Below, piece by piece: positions 49,133 through 60,900 of a DNA stretch of 64,000 nucleotides. This stretch comes from Datura wrightii. Its lineage: Eukaryota; Streptophyta; Magnoliopsida; Solanales; Solanaceae. Each line of letters begins with the position of its first letter. Within the stretch, counting starts at the first letter, position 1. The notes under the pieces are model-generated. The model was not told the DNA's origin. It worked only from the letters and a program-made list of their open reading frames with translations, and made no database searches. Location: contig JASDFA010000003.1 of assembly GCA_035772735.1 (NCBI GenBank), forward strand, positions 157,473,001 through 157,537,000, given 5' to 3'. Both the position numbers and the translations under genes were made by a program.

Positions 49133-50661
49133 TTGTCTTGTAATGCAATCTGTATAGGCTTTCTATTATTAATCAGCATCTGTGATTGTGGCCCTTATAG
49201 GCAGCCACTCACAACATATCTATGATCTGTATACATATATATCGCTAGCTACGTACAATATGTACTGATTTCTGCGGTAGTTCATAATCTCTGACAGGTT
49301 CTACTGAGTCTCACATCGTACATGATACATTGCTTCTACGGCCTAATACCATCTCTTGCCCCGACTTATCATTTCATTGCATTGTTACCCCATTCTGAAA
49401 GTAACATCATAAACATTCTAGTTATTGTCTGCTGTTTGAAATTCCGCCACTCTTGCGATGTGGGGGTCAACGTTCGAATCCTGTAGCCTTACTAGGCATA
49501 TATTGAGAGCCCATGTCTATCTGCTGGGCCTTATCTCTAGGCCACACTAGATTAGAATTGCTGTATCGGTAACTTCTTAACTTTTCCATAGCGGACATAC
49601 TGCGGTATTCTGAACCGCGATCTTACTGTCAGCGCGAAGCTTAATCCTTAATACAATACTTTATCAATTCGGGGTAGTTCTAATTTTCCCACAAGATCTG
49701 ACATTCCTGCTTCTTCCTCACATCTTGCTTAAACTGAACTCTAGGGTTCAAGGTACCTGCCTTTCATTGCTAAAGAGATTACTGATCCAGCCTTGGCCTA
49801 TACTCCCTCTGGCGTATATTCAAGCCCATCTGATTCACCTGACCTCTATATCTTTCGAGGTCACAACTAGATCATAACTATAATCTTACAGGTATGTCTT
49901 ACTATCTGTTAGCGTACATGGCAGACTTGGCCTTTTTCTGACTCAAACTTGACTATTATTAGACATTCATCCCTAGCAGGTCTGTTACCCCTACTTCGGG
50001 TAAGCTAACAGTCTTACTTTTTTTACTGGCTTGTTATCATAAGGGTCTGCACAGCTTACGTAATCATAAGGGCTCTCTATATTTTCTACTACTTACTAGG
50101 ATCAATCAACCCTTTTCGTATTGCAACAATAAAAGCATTCAACTGTACCACACCCAAAAAGATGTATTTGGGATTCCTGCATTTTTTTCTCTTTCTTATA
50201 CTTACCTGGTGGTCCGACCTTATCTATAATCATAATCAGATCTTATATAACTAATAAGTAAATCAACTCATATGTATATTATACTTCTGACTCCCTACTA
50301 TGACGTTATCAACGTATACTAGGAATAATGCTAATAAAGGTATCACGCGGGAAGGTCTCTGATACCTCCTCCTGCTGCTGTAGTTATCATGTTACTGACT
50401 GATGCTCTCTTCCATTGCTATTTCTGATCTTCTGCCTATGATAGGATAATGCTGATCTGCCTTTGTATCTGAAATCAAGAATACGGTGAGTTCTCAGGGA
50501 CTCAACCCTATACTGTACCGCTCTAAAGCACGACTGACTGTGAAAGAAGGGTAACCATCATATCATGCCTCGCAGCCTCCTGCCTATAGTATGTGGTGCA
50601 CAACACATCCATAGACAAGACTCTACTTAGCACGGCTTGCAGACTCCCTGGGATACGACCT

Positions 50662-50673
50662 GCTCTGATACCA
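50662..50673 (-). other. Primer binding site, initiator tRNA-Met
   Basis: The minus strand reads TGGTATCAGAGC, four bases inside the 5' LTR end. Identical to that of the plus-strand element at 56681. Confidence 0.92.
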
Positions 50674-50677
50674 AGTT

Positions 50678-53291
50678 TGTCACGCCCCGCCTTGGGGGGC
50701 ATGACTGGCACCTGGTGCCCTACTAGGACCTGACTCGCTGGACTGTTAAGCCTGGGCACATCTGGTGCCTGGCTGGCTCTAACTCACATTTCTGGAAACA
50801 AAGGGCTATATAACGACTGTAAACACAGCCCCCGGCCTATTGGCCTATAGCCTTCTGTACCTGTATTATCAGCTGACCAGAAACAAGGTAATTCAGGGGA
50901 ACCTATGCGGGCCGACAAGGCCACCATGCTGTCTAGTTATCTGCAATTCAATCATAACGTATTAAAAAGCTACGTGACCGACAAGGTCACCACTACTGAG
51001 AACTATGGCCCCACACGACCATCACAATAGAAAGAAGGAATGCTAACAACTATACAGCTGCACGGCCTCTCACGATCGGCTCATCTGACCACAGGGAATA
51101 TAAGCAGACTGCAAGCCTCTAGGAAGGATAATAGAAATGATCGGGACAGGGCCCCGACCTACCCGTACTGTACAATAAAAAGAACTGGACTACACCTCTA
51201 GAAATTCAGTCTCCGGATGACAGGAGCTGAATACTCAACCGCTGATGGGGATCACGTAGTATCGCCTACTCGTCTATGGGTACCTGCAGGCAAGTAATGC
51301 AGCGCCCCACTGGGCGTCAGTACCGCTGGTACTGAGTATGTAAAGCAACTGAAATAATATAACTGAAAACAACATCTGAAAGCAATAATATGACTGATGA
51401 AGCTGAAGTAGAAGGAATAACTTAACTGTCTGATAATGTAAACCTTACCTTCTCACAATCTTTACTGGAAGGGATAAGAGTCATACCTGGAACGTATCGT
51501 GCTACTTCTGATCTACTTGTATCTAACATAACATGGCATAACATGAAATAACATAACATAGCACAGACAAACCTTACCCGGCCCCCATAAGCCGGGAGGT
51601 ACAGCCAGCACAGAATCTATACCGCTACCCTGGTCATCCCATCTCCTATAGTGGCTGTAGCATCCTGCCGGTCCCAGGGTATGCACTTGGGCTCGCTGAG
51701 CCCCTGACTATAACTGCATCTGAGTCCGAAGGACTCCTGAATCTGCACCCGGGCGTATCCGCTCGATTGGGGTGTGTAAGGGCCGATCAAGGCACAAATA
51801 TGGGGAAAAACTGGCATCCCATCTTCGTCCCCTGGCGGGACGGCATGCCACTCCGTAGAGTGACGTATCCTCGTCCTCTGGCGGACGAGTCGACACAGCT
51901 ATTAACCCTGGGCGGTCATGGATGCTAGGTAATCCAACCCCAAACAACACGACGGTCTCAACTCGTAATACTGTCTGGGTATCTCACATGCTGAGGCTAA
52001 TAGGGGTGAAGTATCATATATATTACATGCTGAGCTAATGATAGTAATCTGTACATATTTAATACGTGCTGAGGCAGGTAAAGACGTATAAATATGAGTA
52101 TAGTCTCCTGCCGGGCTGTACTGGAGCAAATGCTATATAAGACAATGTTTCTGCTGAAAACTCTGCTGTTTACTAAGTTTCTGTATACACTATATGCTGG
52201 ACTAGTAATAGAAATGTGTACATACTTAATACATGCTGAGACTGGAAGTAATATATATGTATGTACGAATATAGTCTTCTGCCCGACTATACTGAGGCTA
52301 ATGCTGAACATGCTATAGACTTCCTGCTGAAACTATGTTGTATACTGATTTTCTATAGTAACATGAGTTACTATTCCTGACATACTTTCTAAACTTTATT
52401 TTAGTCTACTACTCTATGTCTGAAATGCTTTACGGATACTATACTACTCCGCGGGGTTTCAGCTGAGCACAACAATATCTTAACGTAGCATATTACATCA
52501 CATACTGATAGGTCTCGTACACGTTACAGCCCAATGCTTCTCATGTTGTACCAATGTTCATAATAACGAAATACTGAACTATACTGTATCTGAGATATTA
52601 TCTGACTGTCTGCCTATACTGTAACTGAGATATCATCTGACTATCTGATGTTGCTTTACTAACTTTGATTCTGAGTATATGTATATCATAATATCATAAA
52701 AACATGCTTACTAAATTCAAACTGGACTTAGTGCTTGACTTATAAGTTCTTTCTTCTGTACATCACGCTATCTATCGTACTGGATTACTAACTTGCCGAA
52801 GGAATTAGCTTTACATACCTTATCCTTGAATTATTCGTCTGTCGGACGAGGCTCGGCCGGTACTTCAACTGTTTTCTCCCAACTGCATTCATAAACATAT
52901 CAATTAACACTAAATACAACTTTATTTTAAAAGGCAACGTCACTTTCGATATAGTTTATAGCCTAAACTTAGGCTTATCGAAAGACGGCCAGAAACTCGC
53001 TATTTTTCAGCGGCCCAGAAGGGAGAAGTATTTACTTCTCAGCTAGGAACACATAGACACTAATTTAGAGCAATTCCACTTACCTTGGCTTGGTGGCTCG
53101 ACGATTCGTCGGCCGTATTTTATGAAACTGAATCCGTAGGAATGCTCTCTGCTGCTAAATACTTCGGTATCTGGGATTAATTTGAGTTTGGGCAGCGTTT
53201 GGCAGCGTAATCGGACGAAAATATATAATTTCCTTCGTTCCTTTCCTTTCCTCTACGTTGCCCTCCGTTTCTCTGGAAATTTTTAAGGATA
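50678..53291 (-). repeat. 5' LTR of the non-autonomous element, truncated
   Basis: It matches 43365-45979 at about 99% and stops at ttaaggatat (53291). The missing ~258 bp contain the TATA box and palindrome block, so this LTR has lost its promoter, or they continue past the right edge of the window after the inserted array. Confidence 0.88.
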
Positions 53292-53309
53292 TTGTTACAC
53301 CCCGTAAAT

Positions 53310-54068
53310 AAACAGGCTGAGCGGACTATCCAAACGCTCGAAGATATGCTACGAGCGTGTGTACTAGATTTTGGGGGTAGCTGGGATGAACATCTGTCGT
53401 TGATTGAATTCGCCTATAATAATAGCTATCATTCAGCTATTCAGATGGCGCCCTTTGAAGCATTATACGGGCGAAAATGTAGATCGCCGGTGGGCTGGTT
53501 TGAAGTGGGAGAATCAGCGTTGATTGGGCCAGACATCATTCAACAGTCAGAGGAGAAGGTAAAGCTTATTAGAGAACGCCTGTTGACTGCTCAAAGCCGT
53601 CAGAAGTCGTATGCAGATATGCGGCATAGAAATTTAGAATTTGCGGTAAATGACTGGGTATACCTGAAGGTGTCTCCGATGAAAGGGGTGATGAGATTTG
53701 GCAAGAAAGGCAAGCTTAGCCCGAGATTCATTGGGTCACATCAGATTCGGCGGAGAATAGGCCGAGTTGCATATGAATTGAACTTGCCTCCGGAGTTAGC
53801 ATCTGTTCACCCAGTATTCCATGTATCTATGTTAAGGAAATTTGTAGGAGACCCTTCCACAGTTGTTCCAGTTCAGGATGTCCAGGTCACCGAAGAGTTA
53901 ACATACGAAGAGGTTCCAGTAGCTATCCTAGACAGACAGATCCGTAGATTGAGAACTAAAGATATTGCATCTGTCAAAGTATTGTGGCGTAACAGGAACC
54001 GAGAAGAAATGACCTGGGAAGCCGAGGAGGACATGAAAGCCAGATATCCCCACTTATTCCAAGCATAG
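53310..54068 (+). pseudogene. Integrase C-terminal fragment of the truncated left unit
   Basis: An open frame of about 253 codons from the third catalytic residue region (QAERTIQTLEDML) to the stop, including the GPF/Y-like region and the chromodomain-like tail ending HLFQA. It differs from the intact copy at about 8 bases in 1 kb. It reads CRSPVGW where the intact copy has CRSSVGW; Pro is, from memory, the usual residue. No start codon of its own. The upstream join is to LTR bases at 53309. Confidence 0.88.
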
Positions 54069-54341
54069 GCAAATGGGAGGTATATTAGAACTGTTTTTCC
54101 TTATTAATGCTTATACTTCATATATGAAAGCAGGCGATTGATTATAGATAGTTTTATACATGAATGTTATTATATCGTGTAGAGTACCTGTATTGGGCTC
54201 TTCTGCTTTTCAGGAATTATGAGATAGTCCATAATACAAGGGAAACTCTGCCAAAAGTTTTCTAGAAACAAGTTGAGTAAGTTGAGCAGTCCTCTAGACA
54301 GAATATCATTCGAGGACGAATGTTCTTAAGGGGGGGAAGGA

Positions 54342-56676
54342 TGTTACACCCCGTAAATTTTAAATAAATAAATAGCCTAATGTCTTGTTGGTTAAGAGAT
54401 TTAGAAAGCAAAAAAAAAAAAAAAAAAAAAAAAAAGTCGGCCAATGAATAAAAGTCGGCCCCCTTCATCTAAACAACATATTTTCAGCAAAGAAACAGAG
54501 GGTAGCCATTGTTAGGCAAACCCACGAAGAAATATATAAATTTCCTTCCAATTACGCGACAAAACGCGGTCTAAACTTCATTCCGGCTTAGGTACAGGTG
54601 TATAAAGCTGCAGAGAGCAATCCTACGGAGTTAGTTTCATGAAATTTGGCCGGCGAAACGTCGTGCTACCGAGGTAAAGTAAATAGAATTTCTTTAAATT
54701 AGTACCAATGTGTTCCTAGCGTTGCAGTGAGCATTTATCCCTTCTGGACTATCGAGAAATAACGAGTTTTCGACCGTTTTCTGAAAGGTTAAAGTTGGGA
54801 TAAATATATATATCAAAAGTGACAATTTCTCCCGAATATTAATGTATTTAGTTTTAATTGACGTGTATATGAATGTAGTTGGGAGAAACAGCAGAAGTAC
54901 CGACGGAAATCACATCGGTCAGTCGGGTACTCAGAAAGCAGGTATGTAAAGTTATTCTTTCGGCAAGCCAGGAAGTATAGCTTAGAAAGTAAATAGAATA
55001 AAGGCTATTAACCGATACCAGCATACAGGAACGATTTTAGTACAATTTCCAGCAAGCATGCTAGTATATTAATTACGTATCATGCGATAATCAGAATAAT
55101 AGATATTCAGGCAATACGTATTATATCTGTTGAGATTGTATCCAGTAGTAGATGGTACATTTTATGTTATTGAGCTGTATCTAGATATAATCAGATAGAC
55201 AGATAAAGGCCAGGTAGCAGTTAGTCCAGCAATCAGAAATAGTGTAAAACAGAATATAGTATCAGTTATTTAATACAAACCGGCCTTGAGATACAAGAAG
55301 AGAATATGATTAGTATTTTTCATTTAAGCATGCTTGCTGTATATGTGTTTTGTATGTTGAGACTTGTTGTGGCATGTGGGCACCCTTTAGCATCCCCACC
55401 GCCCCTGGGTTATAGCTGTGTCGATACCAGATTCAGATACCGCCACTAGCTGGGCGATGCCGTCCGACTAAAGGACGATGATGGCCGACCACCATGATAA
55501 TACGGTCCAGACCACCCTGCTTGCAGGGGTAGTTCAGTTTACTCTGCGCAGAGCTAGCACACCCTGTTTACAGGGGCAGACCACTCTGCGTGCACACTTG
55601 TGCCCAGAGGCAGGAGTCTTCGGACTCAGACACAGTTTATTGTCAGAGGCCAAGGCCTGAGCTACGTACCCAAGGGGGCCGGTAGGAGGAGCTCACAATT
55701 ATCAGATGAGTGGAGTGACTTGTTTTTGGTTGGTTTAGACCCGGGTAGGGGTAAATAGATTGCTTGCTTGGTTGGCACCTTCCGGCTTATGGGGGTCGGT
55801 CAGGTATTGTGTGTATTATTATGTATATTGATATGTGCTAGTAGATACTGATAGACAGAAGGACGACACGTCTTCAGGTACGCACAGTTAGTTACAGAAT
55901 GTATAAACTCTCCCCAGTTATCCTCAGCTAGATAGACTCAGCTACTTCTTGCTTAACTGTCATGTTATTGTGCTATTCATTTCAATTGCATATTTCAGTT
56001 TGCTTTACATGCTCAGTACCTGTGGTACTGACGCCCAGCGGGGCGCTGTATTGCTTGCCTACAGGTACTCACGGACGAGGAGCCGATCACTCGTGATTCC
56101 AGCCAGCCAGTGAGTCATCAGCTCCTGTCATTCGGAGTCTGATTCCCAGAGGTGTAGCTCCTTTTCTTTTGTTGTGCAGTATGGGTAGGTCGGGGCCCTG
56201 TCCCGATAATTTCTATTAAGTTCTTACAGTATTCGTAGAGGCTTGCAGTCTGTATATATTCCCTGTGGTTAGTTGAGCCGGTCGTGTGAGGCCGTGCGGT
56301 CTGCTGTAGCTGTTTAGTATTTCAGTTTATGTTGGCCGTGTGGGGCCTTAATTTGATAGTAGTGGTGACCTTGCCAGTCACGTAGTTTTACAGCAGTCTT
56401 GTGTTGAGTTACAGATAACTAGACAGCATGGTGGCCTTGTCGGCCCGCATAGGTTCCTTGTTATAAGCCTGTTTCTGGTTAGCTGTTGTTGCAGGTACAG
56501 ATGGCTACAGGCCAGTTGGCCGGAGGCTGTATTTACAGCCGTTATATAGCCGATTTGTTTCTTGAAATAGGGCCAAGCCTGCCAAAGCACCAGATGTGCT
56601 CAGGCTGGACCATTTAGTAGTCTAGAGTCTAGCAGGCACCAGGTGCCCGTCATACCCCCCAAGGTGGGGTGTGACA
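54342..56676 (+). repeat. Middle LTR (3' LTR of left unit, 5' LTR of right unit)
   Basis: 2335 bp, TGTTACACCCC to GTGTGACA. Preceded by polypurine tract aagggggggaagga (54328-54341) and followed by a primer site. Contains A26 (54410-54435), a gtcggcc direct repeat (54436-54462), a splice-donor-like GAGGTAAAG near 54672 and hairpins at 55515-55575. By eye it differs from the right LTR at about 17 sites over 2.05 kb, 14 of them transitions, plus two A in the A-run. Confidence 0.92.
55515..55575. repeat. Three compact hairpins/palindromes in the LTR
   Basis: ccctgc-tt-gcaggg (55515-55528), ctctgcgcagag (55542-55553, perfect palindrome) and ccctgt-tt-acaggg (55562-55575). The right LTR carries changes in the second and third (ctctacgcagag, ccctatttacacggg). 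Confidence 0.85.
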
Positions 56677-56680
56677 AACT

Positions 56681-56692
56681 TGGTATCAGAGC
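56681..56692 (+). other. Primer binding site, initiator tRNA-Met
   Basis: TGGTATCAGAGC, four bases after the LTR end. The following ~115 bases are almost the same as in the non-autonomous element. Confidence 0.93.
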
Positions 56693-56889
56693 AGTTCGTG
56701 TCCCAGGGAGTCTGCAAGCCGTGCTAAGCAGAGTCTTGTCTATGGATGTGTTGTGCACCACATACTATAGGCAGGAGGCTGCGAGGCATGTTAAGATTGT
56801 TACTCTTCTTTTTTACTCAGTCGTGCCATAGAACGGTACAGTATAGAGTTGGTCTTTGAAACTCACCACCCTCTTTGCTTACAGATATT

Positions 56890-57951
56890 ATGGCAGACCA
56901 GTGGCACCCAGCTACAGGTAGGAGATTAGATACAGCAGCGGGCGAAGGCACCAGCAGGATGCCTCAGTTACAGCCAGATTCTGCCCGGTCTGTGAGCAAT
57001 GCGGAGGTGTCATCTCGACCCTCCCAGCAGTCTCCGCCTCGCCAGATACCATTTGAGGCAGCACCGCCTTCCACAGCTCCTGCACCCACTTCATCTGATC
57101 AGGAGCTGCGTAGTGCGGTGGTTATGTTGACTCAGATGCTAGCTGCTCAGCGTCAGCCAGCACCACCTACAGCAGCAGAATCCCCAGGGTGGCAAGGTAG
57201 TTCCAGGGTCAGAGAATTCTTAGCGTTGGGACCCCCTCAGTTTACTGGGTCGGATTCAGCGGAGGACCCTCAGGACTTTTTGGACCAGATACAGAGGATC
57301 TTTAGAGTCATGCACGTAACCCCAGCAGAATCAGTTGAGTTAGCAGTGTTCCGGTTACGGGATATTGCTGTTTTGTGGTACGAAAGTTGGGGGAGGTCTC
57401 GGGGAAGAGATGCAGCCCCTCCTACTTGGTCTAGCTTTTCAGAGGCCTTCCTGGACCACTACTTACCCCGGGAGGTCAGACAGGCTCGGATGGACCAGTT
57501 CTTACATTTAGAGCAGGGGGCTAGGAGCGTCCGTGAATATTCCTTGCAATTCGACTCCTTAGCCCGCTATGCTCCAGCATTCGTGGACACCATGTCGTCC
57601 AGAGTCCACCGCTTTATTATGGGTCTGAATCCAGAATACATAGAGACGTGCATGACAGCTACTTTGAGAGAGGACATGGACATAGCCAGGGTGCAGGCCT
57701 TTGCACAGACAATTGAGGGCCTAAGGCAGCGACAGCGGGGTAACAGACAGACGACTTTAGAGCAGCGCCGTAGGAGCAGACCCGCTGAGATTCAGAGGGA
57801 AATTCCTAGGGGGCCGAGACCACGGTTTTCAGATAGGCCACCCAGATCTCTACCACCGGTACAGCAACAGAGGGGCAGGTTCATTCGTCGGAGTCAGTCA
57901 GAGTCCGGTAGTAGTTCACGAACAGTAGCCTCACCTCAGCAGCGAGGGTAG
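56890..57951 (+). CDS. Gag of the Tekay/Del-like element
   Basis: The first good ATG is at 56890 (MADQWHPATGRRLD); an earlier in-frame TTG is not used here. 353 residues: a Pro/Ser/Gln-rich N-terminus (1-100), then the capsid-like retrotransposon gag domain (about 112-285; PQFTGSDSAEDPQDFLDQIQ, WSSFSEAFLDHYLP, REYSLQFDSLARYAP) and a basic Arg/Gln-rich tail. It ends at a TAG (57949-57951) just before the zinc knuckles, which continue in another frame. It would form the particle that packages element RNA. Either a one-base indel or programmed frameshifting separates it from pol; an indel is simpler. Confidence 0.88.
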   Translation: MADQWHPATGRRLDTAAGEGTSRMPQLQPDSARSVSNAEVSSRPSQQSPPRQIPFEAAPPSTAPAPTSSDQELRSAVVMLTQMLAAQRQPAPPTAAESPGWQGSSRVREFLALGPPQFTGSDSAEDPQDFLDQIQRIFRVMHVTPAESVELAVFRLRDIAVLWYESWGRSRGRDAAPPTWSSFSEAFLDHYLPREVRQARMDQFLHLEQGARSVREYSLQFDSLARYAPAFVDTMSSRVHRFIMGLNPEYIETCMTATLREDMDIARVQAFAQTIEGLRQRQRGNRQTTLEQRRRSRPAEIQREIPRGPRPRFSDRPPRSLPPVQQQRGRFIRRSQSESGSSSRTVASPQQRG

Positions 57952-60900
57952 AACAGAGTAGATTTACATCCACCCCTTGTCCTATATGTCACCGACTACA
58001 TTCTGGAGCCTGCAGGCAGGGCTTCCCAGGGTGTTATTACTGCGAACAGGAAGGGCATTTAATGAGAGATTGTCCAGCCAGGGGACGGGGTAGTCAGGAT
58101 GATCTGGACAGAGCGTCAGCAGGGCCACGAGTTCCAGCAGCCTCAGCAGGGCGCAAACCCTCAGGTTCAGGGAATAGGGGTCGAGGTAGACCAGGAGCCT
58201 CTGGCTCAGGTGCAGGCCCCAGTCGTACCTATGCATTACCTGGGAGGCAGGATTCAGAGGCATCTCCCGACGTGGTCACAGGTACATTGATTATCTGTTC
58301 GTATCCTGTTTATGTATTGATTGATCCAGGGTCTACATTGTCATATATCACACCATTTGTGGCCCGAAAGTTGGGTATCGAACCAGAATTGCTTCAGCAG
58401 CCCTTTTCAGTGCTTACATCGGTCGGTGACTCGATTACAGCTAAAAGAGTTTACCGAGGGTGTACGTTAGAGGTTGCTCATCGCCAGACCACGGTAGACT
58501 TAATAGAACTTGAGATGGTCGACTTCGATGCCATTATGGGTATGGACTGGTTAGTGCCATGCTATGCCAACTTAGAATGCTGGACCAAGACGGTCCGATT
58601 TCACTTTCCGGGGGAAGCAATGCGAGAGTGGAAAGGGAGTACACCTACGCCGAAAGGTAGGTTTATTTCCTACCTTAAGGCAAGAAAATTAATAGCAAAG
58701 GGATGTATTTGCCACCTAGTTAGAGTCCAGGACGTTCGGGTGGAACCTCCGACTCTTCAGTTTGTTCCAGTAGTCAATGAATTCCCTGACGTATTTCCAG
58801 ATGAGTTGCCTGGTATCCCCCCCGAAAGGGAGATAGATTTTGCGATTGACTTGTTGCCAGGGACTCAACCTATATCCATTCCCCCGTATCGCATGGCACC
58901 AGCTGAGCTTAGAGAGTTGAAAGAGCAGTTAAAAGATTTTCTCGACAAAGGTTTTATTAGGCCTAGTACTTCCCCGTGGGGTGCGCCAGTTCTGTTTGTA
59001 AGAAAGAAAGATGGCTCACTCCGAATGTGTGTGGACTACCGGCAGCTGAATAAGGTAACAGTGAAGAACAAATACCCGCTCCCGAGAATAGATGATTTGT
59101 TTGACCAGTTGCAGGGGGCCAAATGTTTCACTAAGATAGATCTGAGGTCCGGATATCACCAGGTCCGGGTTCGGGAGAGGGACATTCCAAAGACTGCTTT
59201 CAGGACCAGGTATGGTCACTTTGAATTTCTAGTTATGTCTTTTGGACTGACGAATGCTCCCGCAGTGTTTATGGACCTGATGAATAGCATATTCAGACCG
59301 TATTTGGATTTGTTCGTGATAGTATTTATCGATGATATTCTGGTATATTCTCGTTCAGAGACAGATCACCGGAACCATTTACGAACAGTACTCCAGATCC
59401 TTAGAGAACGTCAGCTGTACGCCAAATTTTCTAAGTGTGAGTTCTGGCTGAACTCAGTTGCCTTTTTGGGGCACATCGTGTCGGATGCCGGTATACAGGT
59501 AGACACACAGAAAATAGAGGCGGTCAAGACATGGCCCAGACCTACCACTCCGACCGAGGTCCGCAGTTTCTTGGGTTTAGCAGGATATTATTGGAGATTT
59601 GTTGAAGGATTCTCCACTATAGCAGCACCTCTGACAAAGCTGACACAGAAAGCAGCAAAATTTCAGTGGACGGAGGCATGTGAGCAGAGTTTTCAAGAGT
59701 TGAAAGACCGATTGACCTCCACCCCAGTACTAGCATTGCCAGAGGGAACAGATGGGTATGCGGTGTATTGCGATGCTTCAGGTTTGGGACTGGGTTGTGT
59801 GTTGATGCAGCATGGTAAGGTGATTGCTTATGCTTCCAGACAACTGAGGAAACACGAAAAGAACTATCCGACCCATGACCTGGAACTGGCCGCAGTGATC
59901 CACGCTCTAAAAATTTGGAGGCATTATCTGTATGGCGTCCATGTAGACATTTTCACAGATCATAAAAGTTTGCAATACATTTTCACACAGAGGGAGTTAA
60001 ATCTGCGGCAACGTCGCTGGTTAGAATTGTTGAAAGACTATGATGTAAATATTCTCTATAATCCAGGAAAAGCTAATGTAGTGGCAGATGCCCTGAGCCG
60101 TAAGTCAATGGGGAGTTTGGCGTATTTGCGGCCCGAGAAGCGGGAATTAGCCAAGGAAATTCATCAACTAGCCGGGTTAGCCATTCGAGTAGTGGAGACA
60201 GAAAATAACAGAGCGGTGATTCATAATTCTGCCGAGTCATCACTAGTTACAGAGGTAAAAGAACGGCAGTACGAGGACCCTGACTTAGTCCAGCTCAGAG
60301 ATAGAATTCAGGAGGGTAAAGAGTCAGATTTCCAAGTGACTGAAAATGAAGTACTACGTTGTGGGGGCCGTTTATGTGTCCCGAATGTTTCAGGGCTTCG
60401 CCAGCAGATCATGCATGAGGTACATTACGCTCGTTATTCCCTCCACCCAGGAGCAACGAAAATGTACCACGATATCAGAGACATCTACTGGTGGCTAGGT
60501 ATGAAATCTGAAATAGCTGAATTTGTATCTAGATGTCCTAACTGCCAGCAGGTGAAAGCGGAGCACCAGAAACCGGGCGGTTTGACGCAGGATATAGCTG
60601 TGCCTATGTGGAAGTGGGAAGCGATAAATATGGATTTTGTAACAGGTTTACCCCGTACCAGACGCAGAAATGATTCCATTTGGGTAATAGTTGACAGGCT
60701 GACAAAATCAGCTCATTTCCTGCCCGTGAAAGTTACCTTCTCAGCCGAGGATTATGCCGAGTTATATATCAGAGAAATAGTTAAGCTACATGGAGTGCCG
60801 GCATCCATTATTTTAGATAGGGGAGCACAGTTTACAGCTAGATTCTGGCAGTCGTTCCAGAGGGGTTTGGGAACGCAGATTAACTTGAGCACAGCATTCC

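Larger units (their letters stand above)
46238..50677 (-). pseudogene. Degenerate internal region: gag-pol relics of the non-autonomous element
   Basis: The polypurine tract is at 46239-46250 (minus AAGGGGGGGAGA). Remnants on the minus strand: integrase end 46685-46485 (NLPPELEPIYPVCYVTML), integrase core 46961-46722 (HGIPVSIISDEGAQFTARF), zinc-binding region 47327-47127 (EVHYARYSLHPDTTK), RNase H/RT relics to about 48050. From 48050 to 50480 only scattered similarity to RT, protease and gag can be guessed. The leader 50485-50661 is well conserved. No intact protein. Confidence 0.8.
43365..53291 (-). mobile_element. Non-autonomous Tekay-like LTR retrotransposon
   Basis: 3' LTR 43365-46237, internal region 46238-50677, 5' LTR 50678-53291 (its first ~258 bp missing). 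The cis elements are intact: primer site, polypurine tract and leader. The internal region is only 4.4 kb and its coding remnants are riddled with stops. The two LTRs differ at roughly 28 positions in 2.6 kb by eye (about 1%). Coding loss therefore seems to predate the last transposition, meaning mobilisation in trans. A plus-strand array is joined at 53291. Confidence 0.85.

Noticed and set aside
55478..55660. Plus-strand 60-codon frame in the LTR, repeated at 63085
   Set aside because: It crosses the hairpin block and changes between copies are not protein-conserving; treated as LTR sequence.
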